DNA of 64,000 nt, taken from positions 1 through 64,000 of the forward strand of contig NZ_JAGGPJ010000009.1 in the NCBI RefSeq assembly GCF_018613875.1. Reading direction: 5' to 3'. Origin of the DNA: Arthrobacter sp. ISL-28. GTDB taxonomy: Bacteria; Actinomycetota; Actinomycetes; Actinomycetales; Micrococcaceae. The notes below the pieces were generated by a model. The model had not been told where the DNA came from. It was given only the letters and a program-made list of their open reading frames with translations, and made no database searches. A program made the translations under genes and the position numbers. The stretch's first letter is position 1, and each line of letters begins with the position of its first letter. Below, piece by piece: positions 52,267 to 61,467 of this stretch.

Positions 52267-53529
52267 ATGGCCGAAAAGGACTGCGGTTGGATCGACTTCG
52301 GATGCAAGACGGGCGAGTTCATAGCCGACGCAACAGACGACGCGATCACTAACCTGGCGAAAGCGATTATGGAGGGTTTGAGCCAGATGGTGACGACCCT
52401 TTCGACCTTTTGGGTCAGCATGCCGACTACCAACCTGAGTACTGCTGATGGAACGTCGCCCAGCCCAACCGTTGCCTTTCTTGAGAATGGGCTGGCCCCT
52501 TGGACGCTCGCCCTCGCTGTTCTGTCAGTGATCATTGGCGGTACCCGAATGGTGTGGGAGCAGCGGGGAGCGCCGCTTAAGGATCTGCTTCGCTCGTTGT
52601 TGACGCTCAGTCTGGTCTCCGGGATGGGTCTTGCCGTGATCGCGATTCTCGTGACTGCAGCAGATGCCTTTTCGACTGCGATCATCGACGCTGCCACTGA
52701 TGGCCAGGGGTTTGCTACTGCCATCAAGAAGATCGCGGTCATTCACCAGAGTGACGCCGTTTTCATTCTCATCGTCCTAGGTTTGATCGGCCTGCTGACT
52801 TCCTTGGTGCAGATCGTTCTGATGATTGTTCGGGGTGGGATGCTCGTGATCCTGGCCGGTATTCTCCCGACGACAGCTGCCTTCACGAACACGGAGATGG
52901 GCAGGCAGTGGTTCCAGAAGGCCGTGGGATGGACGATCGCCTTCATCCTCTACAAGCCCGCAGCTGCCATCGTCTACGCTGCCGCTTTCAAACTCATGGA
53001 CTTCAACGCCGGTAAAGATGCCTTGCTCGGTGCGATCACGGGCCTCTCCCTGATGATCGTCGCCGTCCTGGCGCTCCCGGCTTTGATGCGTTTTGTCACG
53101 CCTATGGTCGGTGCTGTTGCTGCCGGGTCCGGTGGGGGAGTGGCTGCGGGAGCAGCGATGGGTGCCGTGGCGACGGGGGCGGTTTCTCTTGGACGCAGTG
53201 GGAGTGGACGCGGTAACGCATCACCGACTCCGCCCAGCTCGCCCTCGGCGTCCGGAGCGAGGGAGAGGGGCAGCACCGGAGCCAGTCGGACCGGGCCGGG
53301 CGGCAGCAGCGGCGCGAACGCCAAGCCCACGCCGGGCGTAGCGGGACGACCCGGCGCCCCGGCGTCACCCGCCGCGGCAACGTCTGGCTCGGCGGGCTCA
53401 TCGGGGGCAATTGCGGGGCCGGTTGGCCTGGCCGCGAGCACGGGAGTGCAGCTGGCGACTCGGGCCGGAGAGGCCGCACAGAAAACCGCGCAGGATTCAA
53501 CGGGGGAGGGCCCCAGTGGCAGCAATTAA
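52267..53529 (+). CDS. VirB6/TrbL-like polytopic membrane protein
   Basis: About 420 residues from the ATG at 52267, one base after the previous stop. The N-terminus has paired cysteines (DCGWIDFGCKTGEFI) typical of actinobacterial TrbL/VirB6-like proteins. Five or six membrane helices follow (WTLALAVLSVIIGGTRMVWE, LVSGMGLAVIAILVTAADAF, VFILIVLGLIGLLTSLVQIV, GMLVILAGILPTTAAF, LSLMIVAVLALPALMRFVTP), and then a long Gly/Ser/Ala/Pro-rich tail. It forms the inner-membrane channel base of the transfer machine. Confidence 0.82.
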   Translation: MAEKDCGWIDFGCKTGEFIADATDDAITNLAKAIMEGLSQMVTTLSTFWVSMPTTNLSTADGTSPSPTVAFLENGLAPWTLALAVLSVIIGGTRMVWEQRGAPLKDLLRSLLTLSLVSGMGLAVIAILVTAADAFSTAIIDAATDGQGFATAIKKIAVIHQSDAVFILIVLGLIGLLTSLVQIVLMIVRGGMLVILAGILPTTAAFTNTEMGRQWFQKAVGWTIAFILYKPAAAIVYAAAFKLMDFNAGKDALLGAITGLSLMIVAVLALPALMRFVTPMVGAVAAGSGGGVAAGAAMGAVATGAVSLGRSGSGRGNASPTPPSSPSASGARERGSTGASRTGPGGSSGANAKPTPGVAGRPGAPASPAAATSGSAGSSGAIAGPVGLAASTGVQLATRAGEAAQKTAQDSTGEGPSGSN

Positions 53530-55024
53530 CACCGAGTACAAGGAACCGTCCTACGGCAACTGGCGCGTCCCGCGCTCCGCCGGTCTGGGGGATCTGGGCG
53601 CGATCGGCACCGGCATCGTGATGGCCGGGCTGCTGCTGGGCATCATCACCTTCGCGATCTTCGGGCTGCTGCCCGGCCTCGCCGTCCTCGGCGCAGCCGG
53701 GGCTCTGGTGCTGCTGCTGTCGGTGAAAGACAAGCACGGCCAGTCCGTCGTGGACCGGTTCGCGACCCGGCTGAATTTCCGGCTCTCCCGCTCGGCCGGC
53801 ACCAACCTTTACCGCTCCGGCCCGCTGGGGGTCACGGAGTGGGGGATGTACCAGCTGCCGGGCCTGGCGGCGAAGTCCCGGCTGTATGAGTTCCGTGACT
53901 CCTACAACCGTCCGTTCGCTATGCTCCATGTGCCGACGACGAACCACTTCACCGTGGTCTTCTCGACGGAGCCCGACGGGGCGTCGCTGGTGGATCCGGA
54001 GCAGATCGATGCGTGGGTCGCGAACTGGGGCGGCTGGCTCGCCGCGCTCGGCGACGAAGCAGGACTCGAAGCCGCCGCCGTGACGGTGGAGACCGCACCG
54101 GACTCCGGGTACCGGCTGCGCAACGAGGTCGAGATGAACATCGACGACAACGCCCCGGAAGCGGCCGAGGCGATCCTCCGCGAAGTCATCCGAACCTACC
54201 CCGAGGGCTCGGCCACGGTCCGGGCCTGGGTGTCCCTGACATTCACCGCCTCCCTCCGGGCCGGGTCGCGCAAGCGCGAACCGGAGGACGTCGCCCGCGA
54301 CCTGGCCTCCCGCATCCCCGGCCTCGGGGCCCGGCTGCAGTCCACCGGGGCAGGGATCGCCCGGCCCATGTCCGCCCAGGACCTCTGCGAAGTCGTCCGC
54401 ATCGCCTACGACCCGCCCGCGGCACTGATCATCGACGAAGCCCACTCCGCCGGCACCCCCGTCGCCCTGACCTGGGGCGACGTCGGCCCCACCGCGACGC
54501 AGGCGAACTGGGACACCTACCGGCACGACGGGGCGTTCTCCGCGTCCTGGACCATGACCGGCGCCCCGCGCGGGTCGGTGAACTCCTCGGTGCTGTCCCG
54601 GCTGCTGGCCCCGCACGGGGACGTGGACCGCAAACGCGTGTCCCTGTTGTACCGTCCGATGGATTCGGCCCGGGCGGCCGCCGTCGTCGAGCGGGACCAG
54701 AACAACGCCAACGTCCGCATCACCTCCGGGACCCGGCCCTCCGCCCGCGCCCTGGTCGACGCCCGCTCCGCCGCCCAGACCGCCGCGGAGGAAGCCCAGG
54801 GCGCCGGGCTGGTGAACTTCGGCCTCGTCGTCACCGCCACCGTCACCGACCCGGCCCGGCTGCCTGACGCGGTGGCCGCGATTGAGCAGACTTCCGGCAC
54901 CGCCCGGGTCCTGCTGCGCCGGGCCTACGGGTCGCAGGACACCGCGTTCGCCGCGTCGCTGCCGCTGGGCCTGGTGCTGCCCCGGCACATCCTGCTGCCC
55001 AGCGAAATCAGGGAGGCCCTCTAA
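53516..55024 (+). CDS. SCO6880-family transfer protein
   Basis: GTG at 53516 after GGGGGAGGG, overlapping the TrbL-like stop by 14 nt. Near the N-terminus are two membrane helices (GTGIVMAGLLLGIITFAIFG, LPGLAVLGAAGALVLLLS), followed by a long soluble part with RLNFRLSRSAGTNLYRSGPL, DNAPEAAEAILREVIRTYPE and RVSLLYRPMDSARAAAVVER. This matches the SCO6880 family, a PrgI plus VirB4-N-terminal-like protein that works beside the ATPase encoded next. 502 residues, normal length. Confidence 0.88.
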   Translation: MAAINTEYKEPSYGNWRVPRSAGLGDLGAIGTGIVMAGLLLGIITFAIFGLLPGLAVLGAAGALVLLLSVKDKHGQSVVDRFATRLNFRLSRSAGTNLYRSGPLGVTEWGMYQLPGLAAKSRLYEFRDSYNRPFAMLHVPTTNHFTVVFSTEPDGASLVDPEQIDAWVANWGGWLAALGDEAGLEAAAVTVETAPDSGYRLRNEVEMNIDDNAPEAAEAILREVIRTYPEGSATVRAWVSLTFTASLRAGSRKREPEDVARDLASRIPGLGARLQSTGAGIARPMSAQDLCEVVRIAYDPPAALIIDEAHSAGTPVALTWGDVGPTATQANWDTYRHDGAFSASWTMTGAPRGSVNSSVLSRLLAPHGDVDRKRVSLLYRPMDSARAAAVVERDQNNANVRITSGTRPSARALVDARSAAQTAAEEAQGAGLVNFGLVVTATVTDPARLPDAVAAIEQTSGTARVLLRRAYGSQDTAFAASLPLGLVLPRHILLPSEIREAL

Positions 55025-56635
55025 ATGCCCAGGCTCTTCGGACGGAAAAAGGACAACCCAATCCCTGCAGCAGGGGAAACGGCTACCGGCACACGCGGCT
55101 CTGCGCGTGATCGTCCTGCCCGGACCCGGGGGCCGGGGCCGCGGGGCTGGGCCGGACGCGGCGGCGGTTCCGCAGCGCTGGTCCCGGCAGTGCGGGAGTA
55201 CCGGGGGACCACCGTGCAGGTCTGCGGGCTGTGGCCGTTCAGCTCCGGCACGTCCTCGCCCATGATCGGCGTGCCCCTGGGACGGCACGAGGAAACCCAG
55301 GCCACGGTCTGCTGCGACCCGATCAGCTGGTTCCAAAGGGCCCGGCTGATTTCCAACCCGTCCGCGTTCATCCTCGGAAAACCCGGCTTGGGCAAATCCA
55401 CGCTCGTGCGGCGGATGCTGCTGGGCCTGTCCGGGATGGGCGTGCACCCCCTCGTGCTGGGGGATTTGAAGGGCGAACACGTTGACGCCGTTCAGGCGTT
55501 GGGCGGGCAGGTCATCCGGCTCGGCCGGGGCCGGGGCTACCTGAACATCCTTGACCCCGGCCAGGCCGTGGAAGCCGCGCAGCTTCTGGAGGAGAAGGGC
55601 CACCATGACGCCGCGGTCCGGGTCCGCGCCGACGCGCACGGTCGGCGGTTGAACATGGTCGTCTCCCTCATCACGATCAGCCGCAACTCCCCGCCCACCG
55701 ACCAGGAACAGACCATCCTGGACCGTGCCCTGCGCGTCCTCGACGCGACCTTTGACGGCGTCCCGGTCCTGAAAGACCTGCTCGACGTCGTCACTGCAGC
55801 CCCCGCCGAGCTGCGGCAGGTCGCCCTCGACCGGGGAGACAAGAACGTCTACCTGCAGGAGACCCGGGCGCTGGAAGCCACCCTGCTCGGCCTGACCGGC
55901 GGCGGGAAGCTCGGGGAGATCTTTTCGAAGCAGACCACGAACCCCATGCGCCGGAACCGGGCGGTCGTGTTCGACGTTTCCAGCATCGATGAAACCGAGA
56001 CCGACCTGCAGGCCGCGGTGCTGCTGGCCTGCTGGTCCTATGGCTTCGGCACCGTCAACGTCGCCAACGCCCTCGCCGACGCCGGACTGGAACCGCGCCG
56101 GAACTACTTCGTCGTCCTGGACGAACTCTGGCGGGCACTGCGCTCCGGCAAGGGCATGGTCGACCGCGCGGACGCACTCACCCGCCTCAACCGCTCCGTT
56201 GGGGTCGGGCAGGTCATGATCTCCCACACCATGTCCGACCTCCTGGCCCTCCCCGCCGAAGAGGACCGTATGAAGGCCCGCGGTTTCGTCGAACGCTCCG
56301 GCATGGTCATCTGCGGCGGCCTGCCCGCCTCCGAGATGCCCCTGCTCACCGCCGCGATCCCGCTGTCGCGGCAGGAACAGCAAAAACTCATCTCCTGGCA
56401 GGACCCGCCCGCCTGGGACTCCCGCGGCGGCGACGTCGAGCCGCCGGGCCGGGGCAGGTTCCTGATCAAGGTCGGCGGCCGCCCCGGCATCCCCGTCCAG
56501 ATCGGACTGACCTCCATCGAGGTCTCCCTGAACGACACCAACAAACGCTGGCACCCAGCCGTTGAGAAGTTCGCGGCCGAACCGCTCCCGGAACCCGCCG
56601 CTGATCCAATGCCGGGGGAGGAGGGAGCGGCGTGA
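55025..56635 (+). CDS. VirB4-like ATPase of the conjugation system
   Basis: Motor ATPase of 536 residues: Walker A GKPGLGKST (118-126) and Walker B FVVLDELWRAL, with the preceding block GVHPLVLGDLKGEHVDAVQA. It starts at the base after the SCO6880-type stop; in this group the VirB4 function is split over the two genes, which explains the short N-terminus here. The stop overlaps the next start by 4 nt. Large open frames on the opposite strand are shadows of its codon bias. Confidence 0.9.
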   Translation: MPRLFGRKKDNPIPAAGETATGTRGSARDRPARTRGPGPRGWAGRGGGSAALVPAVREYRGTTVQVCGLWPFSSGTSSPMIGVPLGRHEETQATVCCDPISWFQRARLISNPSAFILGKPGLGKSTLVRRMLLGLSGMGVHPLVLGDLKGEHVDAVQALGGQVIRLGRGRGYLNILDPGQAVEAAQLLEEKGHHDAAVRVRADAHGRRLNMVVSLITISRNSPPTDQEQTILDRALRVLDATFDGVPVLKDLLDVVTAAPAELRQVALDRGDKNVYLQETRALEATLLGLTGGGKLGEIFSKQTTNPMRRNRAVVFDVSSIDETETDLQAAVLLACWSYGFGTVNVANALADAGLEPRRNYFVVLDELWRALRSGKGMVDRADALTRLNRSVGVGQVMISHTMSDLLALPAEEDRMKARGFVERSGMVICGGLPASEMPLLTAAIPLSRQEQQKLISWQDPPAWDSRGGDVEPPGRGRFLIKVGGRPGIPVQIGLTSIEVSLNDTNKRWHPAVEKFAAEPLPEPAADPMPGEEGAA

Positions 56636-58401
56636 GCGCCCCGAACCGCAAAGGCACCGGCCTCGGCGACGCCCTGGGCATCTGGGCCGCCATCGGCGCC
56701 GCCACCGTCTTCGGCGGCGGGACCTGGGTCGCCGCCCACCTCGGCTCGCGGATGGCGGGCCTGCCCGCCCCTCCGGCGCATCCGATCGACCTGGTCGCCG
56801 GGCTCGCCAAAGGCAAAGTGCCCTGGCCCGAACAGTCCACCATCATCGCCGGTGCCCTTGCCGGGCTCCTGGTCGCCCTGACGATCAAGGTGTTCGTGGT
56901 CAGGGCCCGGACAGCAGGCAGGCGCACACGGGTGGATAAGGCCGCCGTGCACATGGGAAGGGGCAGGGACCTTGACCATCTGAGCACCAAGGGCGCCACC
57001 GCCACCGCCCTGCGGCTGGGGGTGAAGGACTCGACCGGTGTCCGGCTCGGCCGCAGCGTCGCAGGCAAGCGGCCCCTGTGGGCGTCCTGGGAGGACATGC
57101 TGATCCTCATCGCCGGGCCCCGCACCATGAAAACCACCTCCTACGCCGTCCCGGCCATCCTGGACGCCCCCGGGGCCGTGATCGCCACCTCCAACAAGCG
57201 CGACATCGTCGATGTCACCCGCACCATCCGGTCCGAGGCCGGTGCCATCTGGGTTTTTGATCCCCAGGCCGTCGCCGAGGAACAGCCCGGCTGGTGGTGG
57301 AACCCCCTGTCCTATGTAAAAAACGAAGCGACAGCAGGGACCATGGCCCAGCATTTCGCCACCGGCTCCCGGGAACCAGGCACCAAACCCGACGCCTACT
57401 TCGACCCGGCAGGGCAGAACCTCCTCAAAGCCCTCCTGCTCGCCGCATCCCTGGGCTCCGCCCCGATCACCCAGGTCTACACCTGGCTCACCCGCCCGCA
57501 CGACGAGGCCCCGGCGGACATCCTCCGCGCCGCCGGGTACGACCTGCTCGCCGACACCGTCATCGGGCACATCCGCGAACCCGAAAAACAACGCGCCGGC
57601 GTGTACGGCACGTCCCGGCAGATGGTGTCCTGCCTGACCGACCGGGACGTCAGCCAGTGGGTGACACCCCGCCCCGGGACCACCGTGGAGACGGATCCGC
57701 GGCCGCGGTTCGTTCCCGAAGACTTCGTCCGCGGCACAGGCACCCTCTACAGCCTCTCCCGCGAAGGCGTCGGCACCGCCGGCCCGCTCGTCACGGCATT
57801 GACCGTCGCCGTCGTTGAGGCCGCCGAAAAGTACGCCACGTCCCAGCCCGGCGGCCGGCTCGCCACCCCTTTGCTGGGGATCCTGGATGAGGCGGCGAAC
57901 GTGTGCCGGTGGAAGGCGCTGCCGGACCAGTACAGCCACTACGGCTCCCGCGGCATCATCCTCATGACCATCCTGCAGTCCTGGTCCCAGGGCGTGGAGG
58001 TCTGGTCCCTCGAGGGCATGCGGAAGCTCTGGTCCGCGTCGAACATCAAAATCTACGGTGGCGGCGTCTCCGAAGTCGGCTACCTCGACGAACTCTCCCG
58101 GCTCATCGGCCAGTACAGCTACATCAACGTCTCCCGCAGCCACAGCAAATCCGGCTCTTCCTCCTCACGGCAGGAAAGCAAGGACGAGATCCTCTCCGTG
58201 GCCGACCTGACCGCCCTGCCGAGGTTCCGGGCCATCCTCCTGGCCTCGGGTGCCCCGGCCACCATGATCGAAACCATCCCCTGGATGAACGGCCCCCACG
58301 CCCAAAAGGTCAAAGACGCCCTCGCCCCGAAGGAGGACCTTGAAAGTGAGCCTGTGGCCGTTCCGGCGTGCAACCCGTGGACGGACGGGGACAAGGGGTG
58401 A
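56632..58401 (+). CDS. VirD4/TraG-type coupling protein
   Basis: Brings the relaxosome to the channel and drives DNA transfer. 589 residues: two N-terminal membrane helices (GIWAAIGAATVFGGGTWVAA, TIIAGALAGLLVALTIKVFV), Walker A GPRTMKTT (162-169), DPQAVAEEQPGWWWNPLSYV, and Walker B LLGILDEAANV (414-424). GTG start overlapping the VirB4 stop. A relaxase gene is not seen in the window, so it would have to lie beyond the edges. Confidence 0.93.
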   Translation: MSAPNRKGTGLGDALGIWAAIGAATVFGGGTWVAAHLGSRMAGLPAPPAHPIDLVAGLAKGKVPWPEQSTIIAGALAGLLVALTIKVFVVRARTAGRRTRVDKAAVHMGRGRDLDHLSTKGATATALRLGVKDSTGVRLGRSVAGKRPLWASWEDMLILIAGPRTMKTTSYAVPAILDAPGAVIATSNKRDIVDVTRTIRSEAGAIWVFDPQAVAEEQPGWWWNPLSYVKNEATAGTMAQHFATGSREPGTKPDAYFDPAGQNLLKALLLAASLGSAPITQVYTWLTRPHDEAPADILRAAGYDLLADTVIGHIREPEKQRAGVYGTSRQMVSCLTDRDVSQWVTPRPGTTVETDPRPRFVPEDFVRGTGTLYSLSREGVGTAGPLVTALTVAVVEAAEKYATSQPGGRLATPLLGILDEAANVCRWKALPDQYSHYGSRGIILMTILQSWSQGVEVWSLEGMRKLWSASNIKIYGGGVSEVGYLDELSRLIGQYSYINVSRSHSKSGSSSSRQESKDEILSVADLTALPRFRAILLASGAPATMIETIPWMNGPHAQKVKDALAPKEDLESEPVAVPACNPWTDGDKG

Positions 58402-58823
58402 GCGCGGAGTTCGCAGACGCGTTCAGTGACGACCAAGACCAGCCAGCAAGCGACGACGGCCATGAGGAGCCCGACCGGGAGCTGGTGTACTCCAGCGCGG
58501 TGGAGTTCTTCGTCGAGCTCATGTCCCAGTCCTATGTCCGGGAAGTCAACGAGGGCGCGGCGTTCGCCTGGTGCCCCGAATGGTACAAACATCCAGAAGC
58601 CCTGATCAGGATGGAGGCCATCTGGCGGGCCTGGGAACACCTCCGCCTCGAGCCCGCCCTCGGCATCAGCACCTGGTGGCTGAACCACGCCGACCCGCAC
58701 ATGCGCGTCCTCATGGACAAGGAAGGCCCCTTCAAAAAATGCGCCTACGACGGACACAAAACCCCCGTACCTGGCAAGGCAGTCCTGCCGCACGTCGTAC
58801 CCGAGGCAGGAATCTTCGACTGA
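58398..58823 (+). CDS. DUF4913 protein (141 aa)
   Basis: The GTG at 58398 overlaps the coupling-protein stop. An acidic N-terminus leads to LVYSSAVEFFVELMSQSYVR, FAWCPEWYKHPEALIRMEAI, WRAWEHLRL, STWWLNHADPHMRVLMD and GPFKKC, the conserved tryptophan-rich pattern of DUF4913, a family found at the end of actinobacterial transfer operons. Function unknown. It is the last gene of the operon. Confidence 0.85.
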   Translation: MSAEFADAFSDDQDQPASDDGHEEPDRELVYSSAVEFFVELMSQSYVREVNEGAAFAWCPEWYKHPEALIRMEAIWRAWEHLRLEPALGISTWWLNHADPHMRVLMDKEGPFKKCAYDGHKTPVPGKAVLPHVVPEAGIFD

Positions 58824-59028
58824 TCACTTAAGGCCGAGGCGCGCCGGGGGTTCTTTCACGAGCGGAGTGCCATATCTTCCAGGACATTTTCGGGCCGCTC
58901 GCGCTGCCGCTCCAGGGAGCCGGACGTGCAGGCGCTGGTCGGGACCCCGGCTCTTGTGGGGCTAACGCCGGTGCTCTAGCGTATGGTCTCAGGCCACCAC
59001 GGGCCTGCACCAACTGGGGAGGTGTGTC

Positions 59029-59277
59029 ATGGCTGAAATCAACGCTTTACTGGCAGGGCTGACGGCCGAAGAACTCGAAGAACTCAAGGCGCTTGGCCCC
59101 AAGGGGCATCTGGGACGGCACCTCATCGAAGCCCTGGACCGCGCGGCAGGTGGGCCGGATGCAGGAAGGGGCTTCTACGTCCTCGACGGCTCGGTCAACG
59201 GCAACGGGGGACAATTCCATATACTCCGCAATGACGTCAGCGAGCGGATCTTCCATTCCCAGCCTGCTCAAGGCTAG
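59029..59277 (+). CDS. Small hypothetical protein (82 aa)
   Basis: ATG at 59029 after GGGGAGGTG. The product has a helical N-terminus (MAEINALLAGLTAEELEELK), a central basic/Gly part and a strand-rich end (GFYVLDGSVNGNGGQFHILR). No motif or family recognised; the good ribosome-binding site supports it. Confidence 0.55.
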   Translation: MAEINALLAGLTAEELEELKALGPKGHLGRHLIEALDRAAGGPDAGRGFYVLDGSVNGNGGQFHILRNDVSERIFHSQPAQG

Positions 59278-59384
59278 GTCCAAGGTGATGACCGGATCTA
59301 GCCTGTAAAGCGACGGCACTGCGCGTGCGACACGCGGGAAAACCCGCGGTTCGGGCGGGACCCGTCCGCGGGCGTTACAGCGGG

Positions 59385-59702
59385 CTAGGTCGCGGCGAGA
59401 TACTGCTGAACGATGGACTCCGGGACCCGGCCCCGGAGATTGACGTCCATGCCCTGCGCGAGGGCCCAGGCACGGACGTCCTTGGTTGAGGGTCCTGCCG
59501 GCCCCAGATCTGCGCTCCTCTTACGCCCGCCGGTGCGGCGCGCGTTGGCGGTGAAACGCTCCAGTAGGGAGCGCAGGTCGGTCGCGTTCGCGTCGCTCAG
59601 ATCCACCTCGTAGGAGCTGCCATCGAGGGCAAACTGCACCGTCTGGTCTGCTGCGGTGCCGTCCAGGTCATCAATAAGTTCCACTACACGTTTCTGAGCC
59701 AC
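59385..59702 (-). CDS. lsr2: Lsr2-family nucleoid protein
   Basis: Actinobacterial H-NS-like silencer of AT-rich DNA. The N-terminal dimerisation part (QKRVVELIDDLDGTAADQTV, FALDGSSYEVDLSDANATDL) and the C-terminal DNA-binding part (STKDVRAWALAQGMDVNLRG with the AT-hook-like RGR, then VPESIVQQYLA) are complete; 105 residues is normal. Plasmid copies are thought to lower the fitness cost of carriage and could silence the AT-richer cargo in this window. Confidence 0.95.
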   Translation of the reverse strand: MAQKRVVELIDDLDGTAADQTVQFALDGSSYEVDLSDANATDLRSLLERFTANARRTGGRKRSADLGPAGPSTKDVRAWALAQGMDVNLRGRVPESIVQQYLAAT

Positions 59703-59953
59703 CCGAAGACGTTACCAGACCTGACCTGCGGCAATACTCAGCTACGGGGCGTGTCATCGCAGCCAGCCATATCCGCTGGTATCGGGTCCTAAGGTGATGC
59801 AGCGGCACTGGGGCGGGCTGGCGGTTCCATGAAAGACCAAAGGCTGTTGCCCTGTGAAAGATTCACCAGATTCACCAGGTTCACCGACTTTCACAGGCAT
59901 CGACCGCGGTTGGGGAGACGTCAGACGGAGCGCGCGGAATGAGTCACTGGGGA

Positions 59954-60723
59954 TTAGCGGCAGTCGAGTCCGTATAAACCGAGGATGTACTTAAGGTAAG
60001 GGTCGTCGCGGTGGATTTCCGTTTCGGTCTGAACCTGGACTGGGTCAGGTCCGAGCCTGTCGTCCTGGCGGCGAAGCCAGTAGGCAAAGCAGATGCCTCC
60101 ACCGTACTTTGAGTGTGCCCGGATGCCGGCGGCGTAGTTTCCGTCGTCCAGAACCTGTTCGCGCAGCCACTCAGCCATGGCCGTGGTTGCTTCGCGGTTC
60201 TCCCCGGCCACCGTGGCCAGGGTGACCGCGGATATACCGAAGGCGTTCCAGTTGCCAGTTGCTGCCCGAGGTACCGGTTCAGAGACGCGATGGATTCGGC
60301 CGCAGTCAGGCCGATCCACAGTGTCGGATTGTTGACGCGCAAGGTGTAGATCAGGCGCCCGTCCCTCCAGTTGGCCGGCAGCCAGCCCGGGACCATATTC
60401 CCGTTACGGGTCCAGTCATCCTGAATCAGCCTGCGGGCCTCCTCAACCGGGACTCCGAACTGGTCGGCGGCGAAGACCACAGCATCACGGAATTCCTTTC
60501 CCACCCGGGCAACCGCCAGCGTCTCTGCATAGGCGGTGCGCCGGTCTCCGGCCAGATACAGGGTTGAGCCGGGGGTGTCGAAGCGGGACCACGACGACCG
60601 GTCGGCCGGGCTTGCGGTCCGCGGCAGCGGGTTCAGGGGTCCGTAGGAGGATTTGGCGATCCGGTACCCGGTCACTGGGCCCTCGACGTATGCCAGACCA
60701 GTCGCTTTGCAGACCTCGATCAA
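59954..60723 (-). pseudogene. RES-domain toxin, frameshifted
   Basis: RES toxins consume NAD+. The N-terminal part (YRIAKSSYGPLNPLPR, SSWSRFDTPGSTLYLAGDRR and TAYAETLAVA, with the family's Arg, Tyr and Glu) is in frame from the ATG at 60723. After SLNRYLGQQ, near 60265, the frame must shift to continue NWNAFGISAVTLATVAGENR, IRAHSKYGGGICFAYWLRRQ and DPYLKYILGLYGLDCR to the stop at 59954. The full protein would be about 255 residues. The start overlaps the antitoxin stop by 4 nt. It is either disabled or a sequencing error. Confidence 0.8.
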
Positions 60724-61103
60724 CCGGAAAACCGGTTTTCGGTCATGGCGGCAGCGGCGGCCATGACGTCTTTTGCCCGCATCTCCTTGATGGCTTCGAT
60801 CGGGGAGACTTCATCAAGCCAGGGGTTGGCGCCCACGAACCACAATCTGGCCACGTGTTCACCTTCGACGCTCGAGACCGCGGTCCAGGCTCTATGGGCG
60901 AGCTGGAGGCGGGCCTGGGCTTCCGGCCTCGGCTCAGGTCCGTCAGTGCGGGCCCACCGGTAACTGATCTTGGGATCCTTGCTGCCGGCCAAAGCGGCCA
61001 CCAGTGTAGCGCCGAGCGCGCTGTTCAACTGCCGCACGATCTCCCGGATCCCCAGCCGTGCTGTTCCGCCATGTGCCGCGCCTACGTCGATCGAGATGCT
61101 CAC
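60720..61103 (-). CDS. Antitoxin of the RES/Xre-type pair
   Basis: The GTG at 61103 has GGAG a few bases upstream; longer starts at 61130 and 61187 are less convincing. The C-terminal part (AHRAWTAVSSVEGEHVARLW, GANPWLDEVSPIEAIK, MAAAAAM) matches the toxin-binding domain (DUF2384/MbcA-like) of RES-partner antitoxins. The N-terminus is helical and could bind DNA for autoregulation. It precedes and overlaps the toxin gene, the usual order. The toxin seems broken, while this gene is intact. Confidence 0.75.
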   Translation of the reverse strand: MSISIDVGAAHGGTARLGIREIVRQLNSALGATLVAALAGSKDPKISYRWARTDGPEPRPEAQARLQLAHRAWTAVSSVEGEHVARLWFVGANPWLDEVSPIEAIKEMRAKDVMAAAAAMTENRFSG

Positions 61104-61467
61104 GATGCTCCACGCTCCCTTCCTGACCATCCACTTTAGTACGAACCCTACGGATCTTCTACCGAAAAGCCACCAGAAAAACACCACGGTTGGGCCGAGC
61201 TTCCCCGCCGGGGACGGACTCTCTCAACCTCCGGTGCCCCGGGCTGACCCAGGGCTATCAGTTCAATCGATGCAGGCCTTCACGCCCATTGGCTCCAAGG
61301 TCCCAAGACGGGCTCTTTCCCCGTGAAACGTGGCTAGGGGAATCCGCTGCTGGTGAGCGGCGTATTCGGAACCTGCGAATGCCGCTGCTTCATGCGAATG
61401 CCGCTGCTTCAATTGCTCGACGTATCCGGGGATGACGTGGGTCGACGCATTTGCTGGTTGTGGATGG
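61104..61467. other. Gap with a 19-bp tandem duplication
   Basis: About 360 nt without a gene. TGCGAATGCCGCTGCTTCA occurs twice in tandem (61374-61392 and 61393-61411), probably a replication-slippage duplication. Confidence 0.7.

Noticed and set aside
53102..56554. Very long minus-strand frame of 1150 codons opposite the transfer genes, and another at 56104-58143
   Set aside because: Shadows produced by the strong GC3 codon bias of the real plus-strand SCO6880/VirB4/VirD4 genes, which carry clear motifs.
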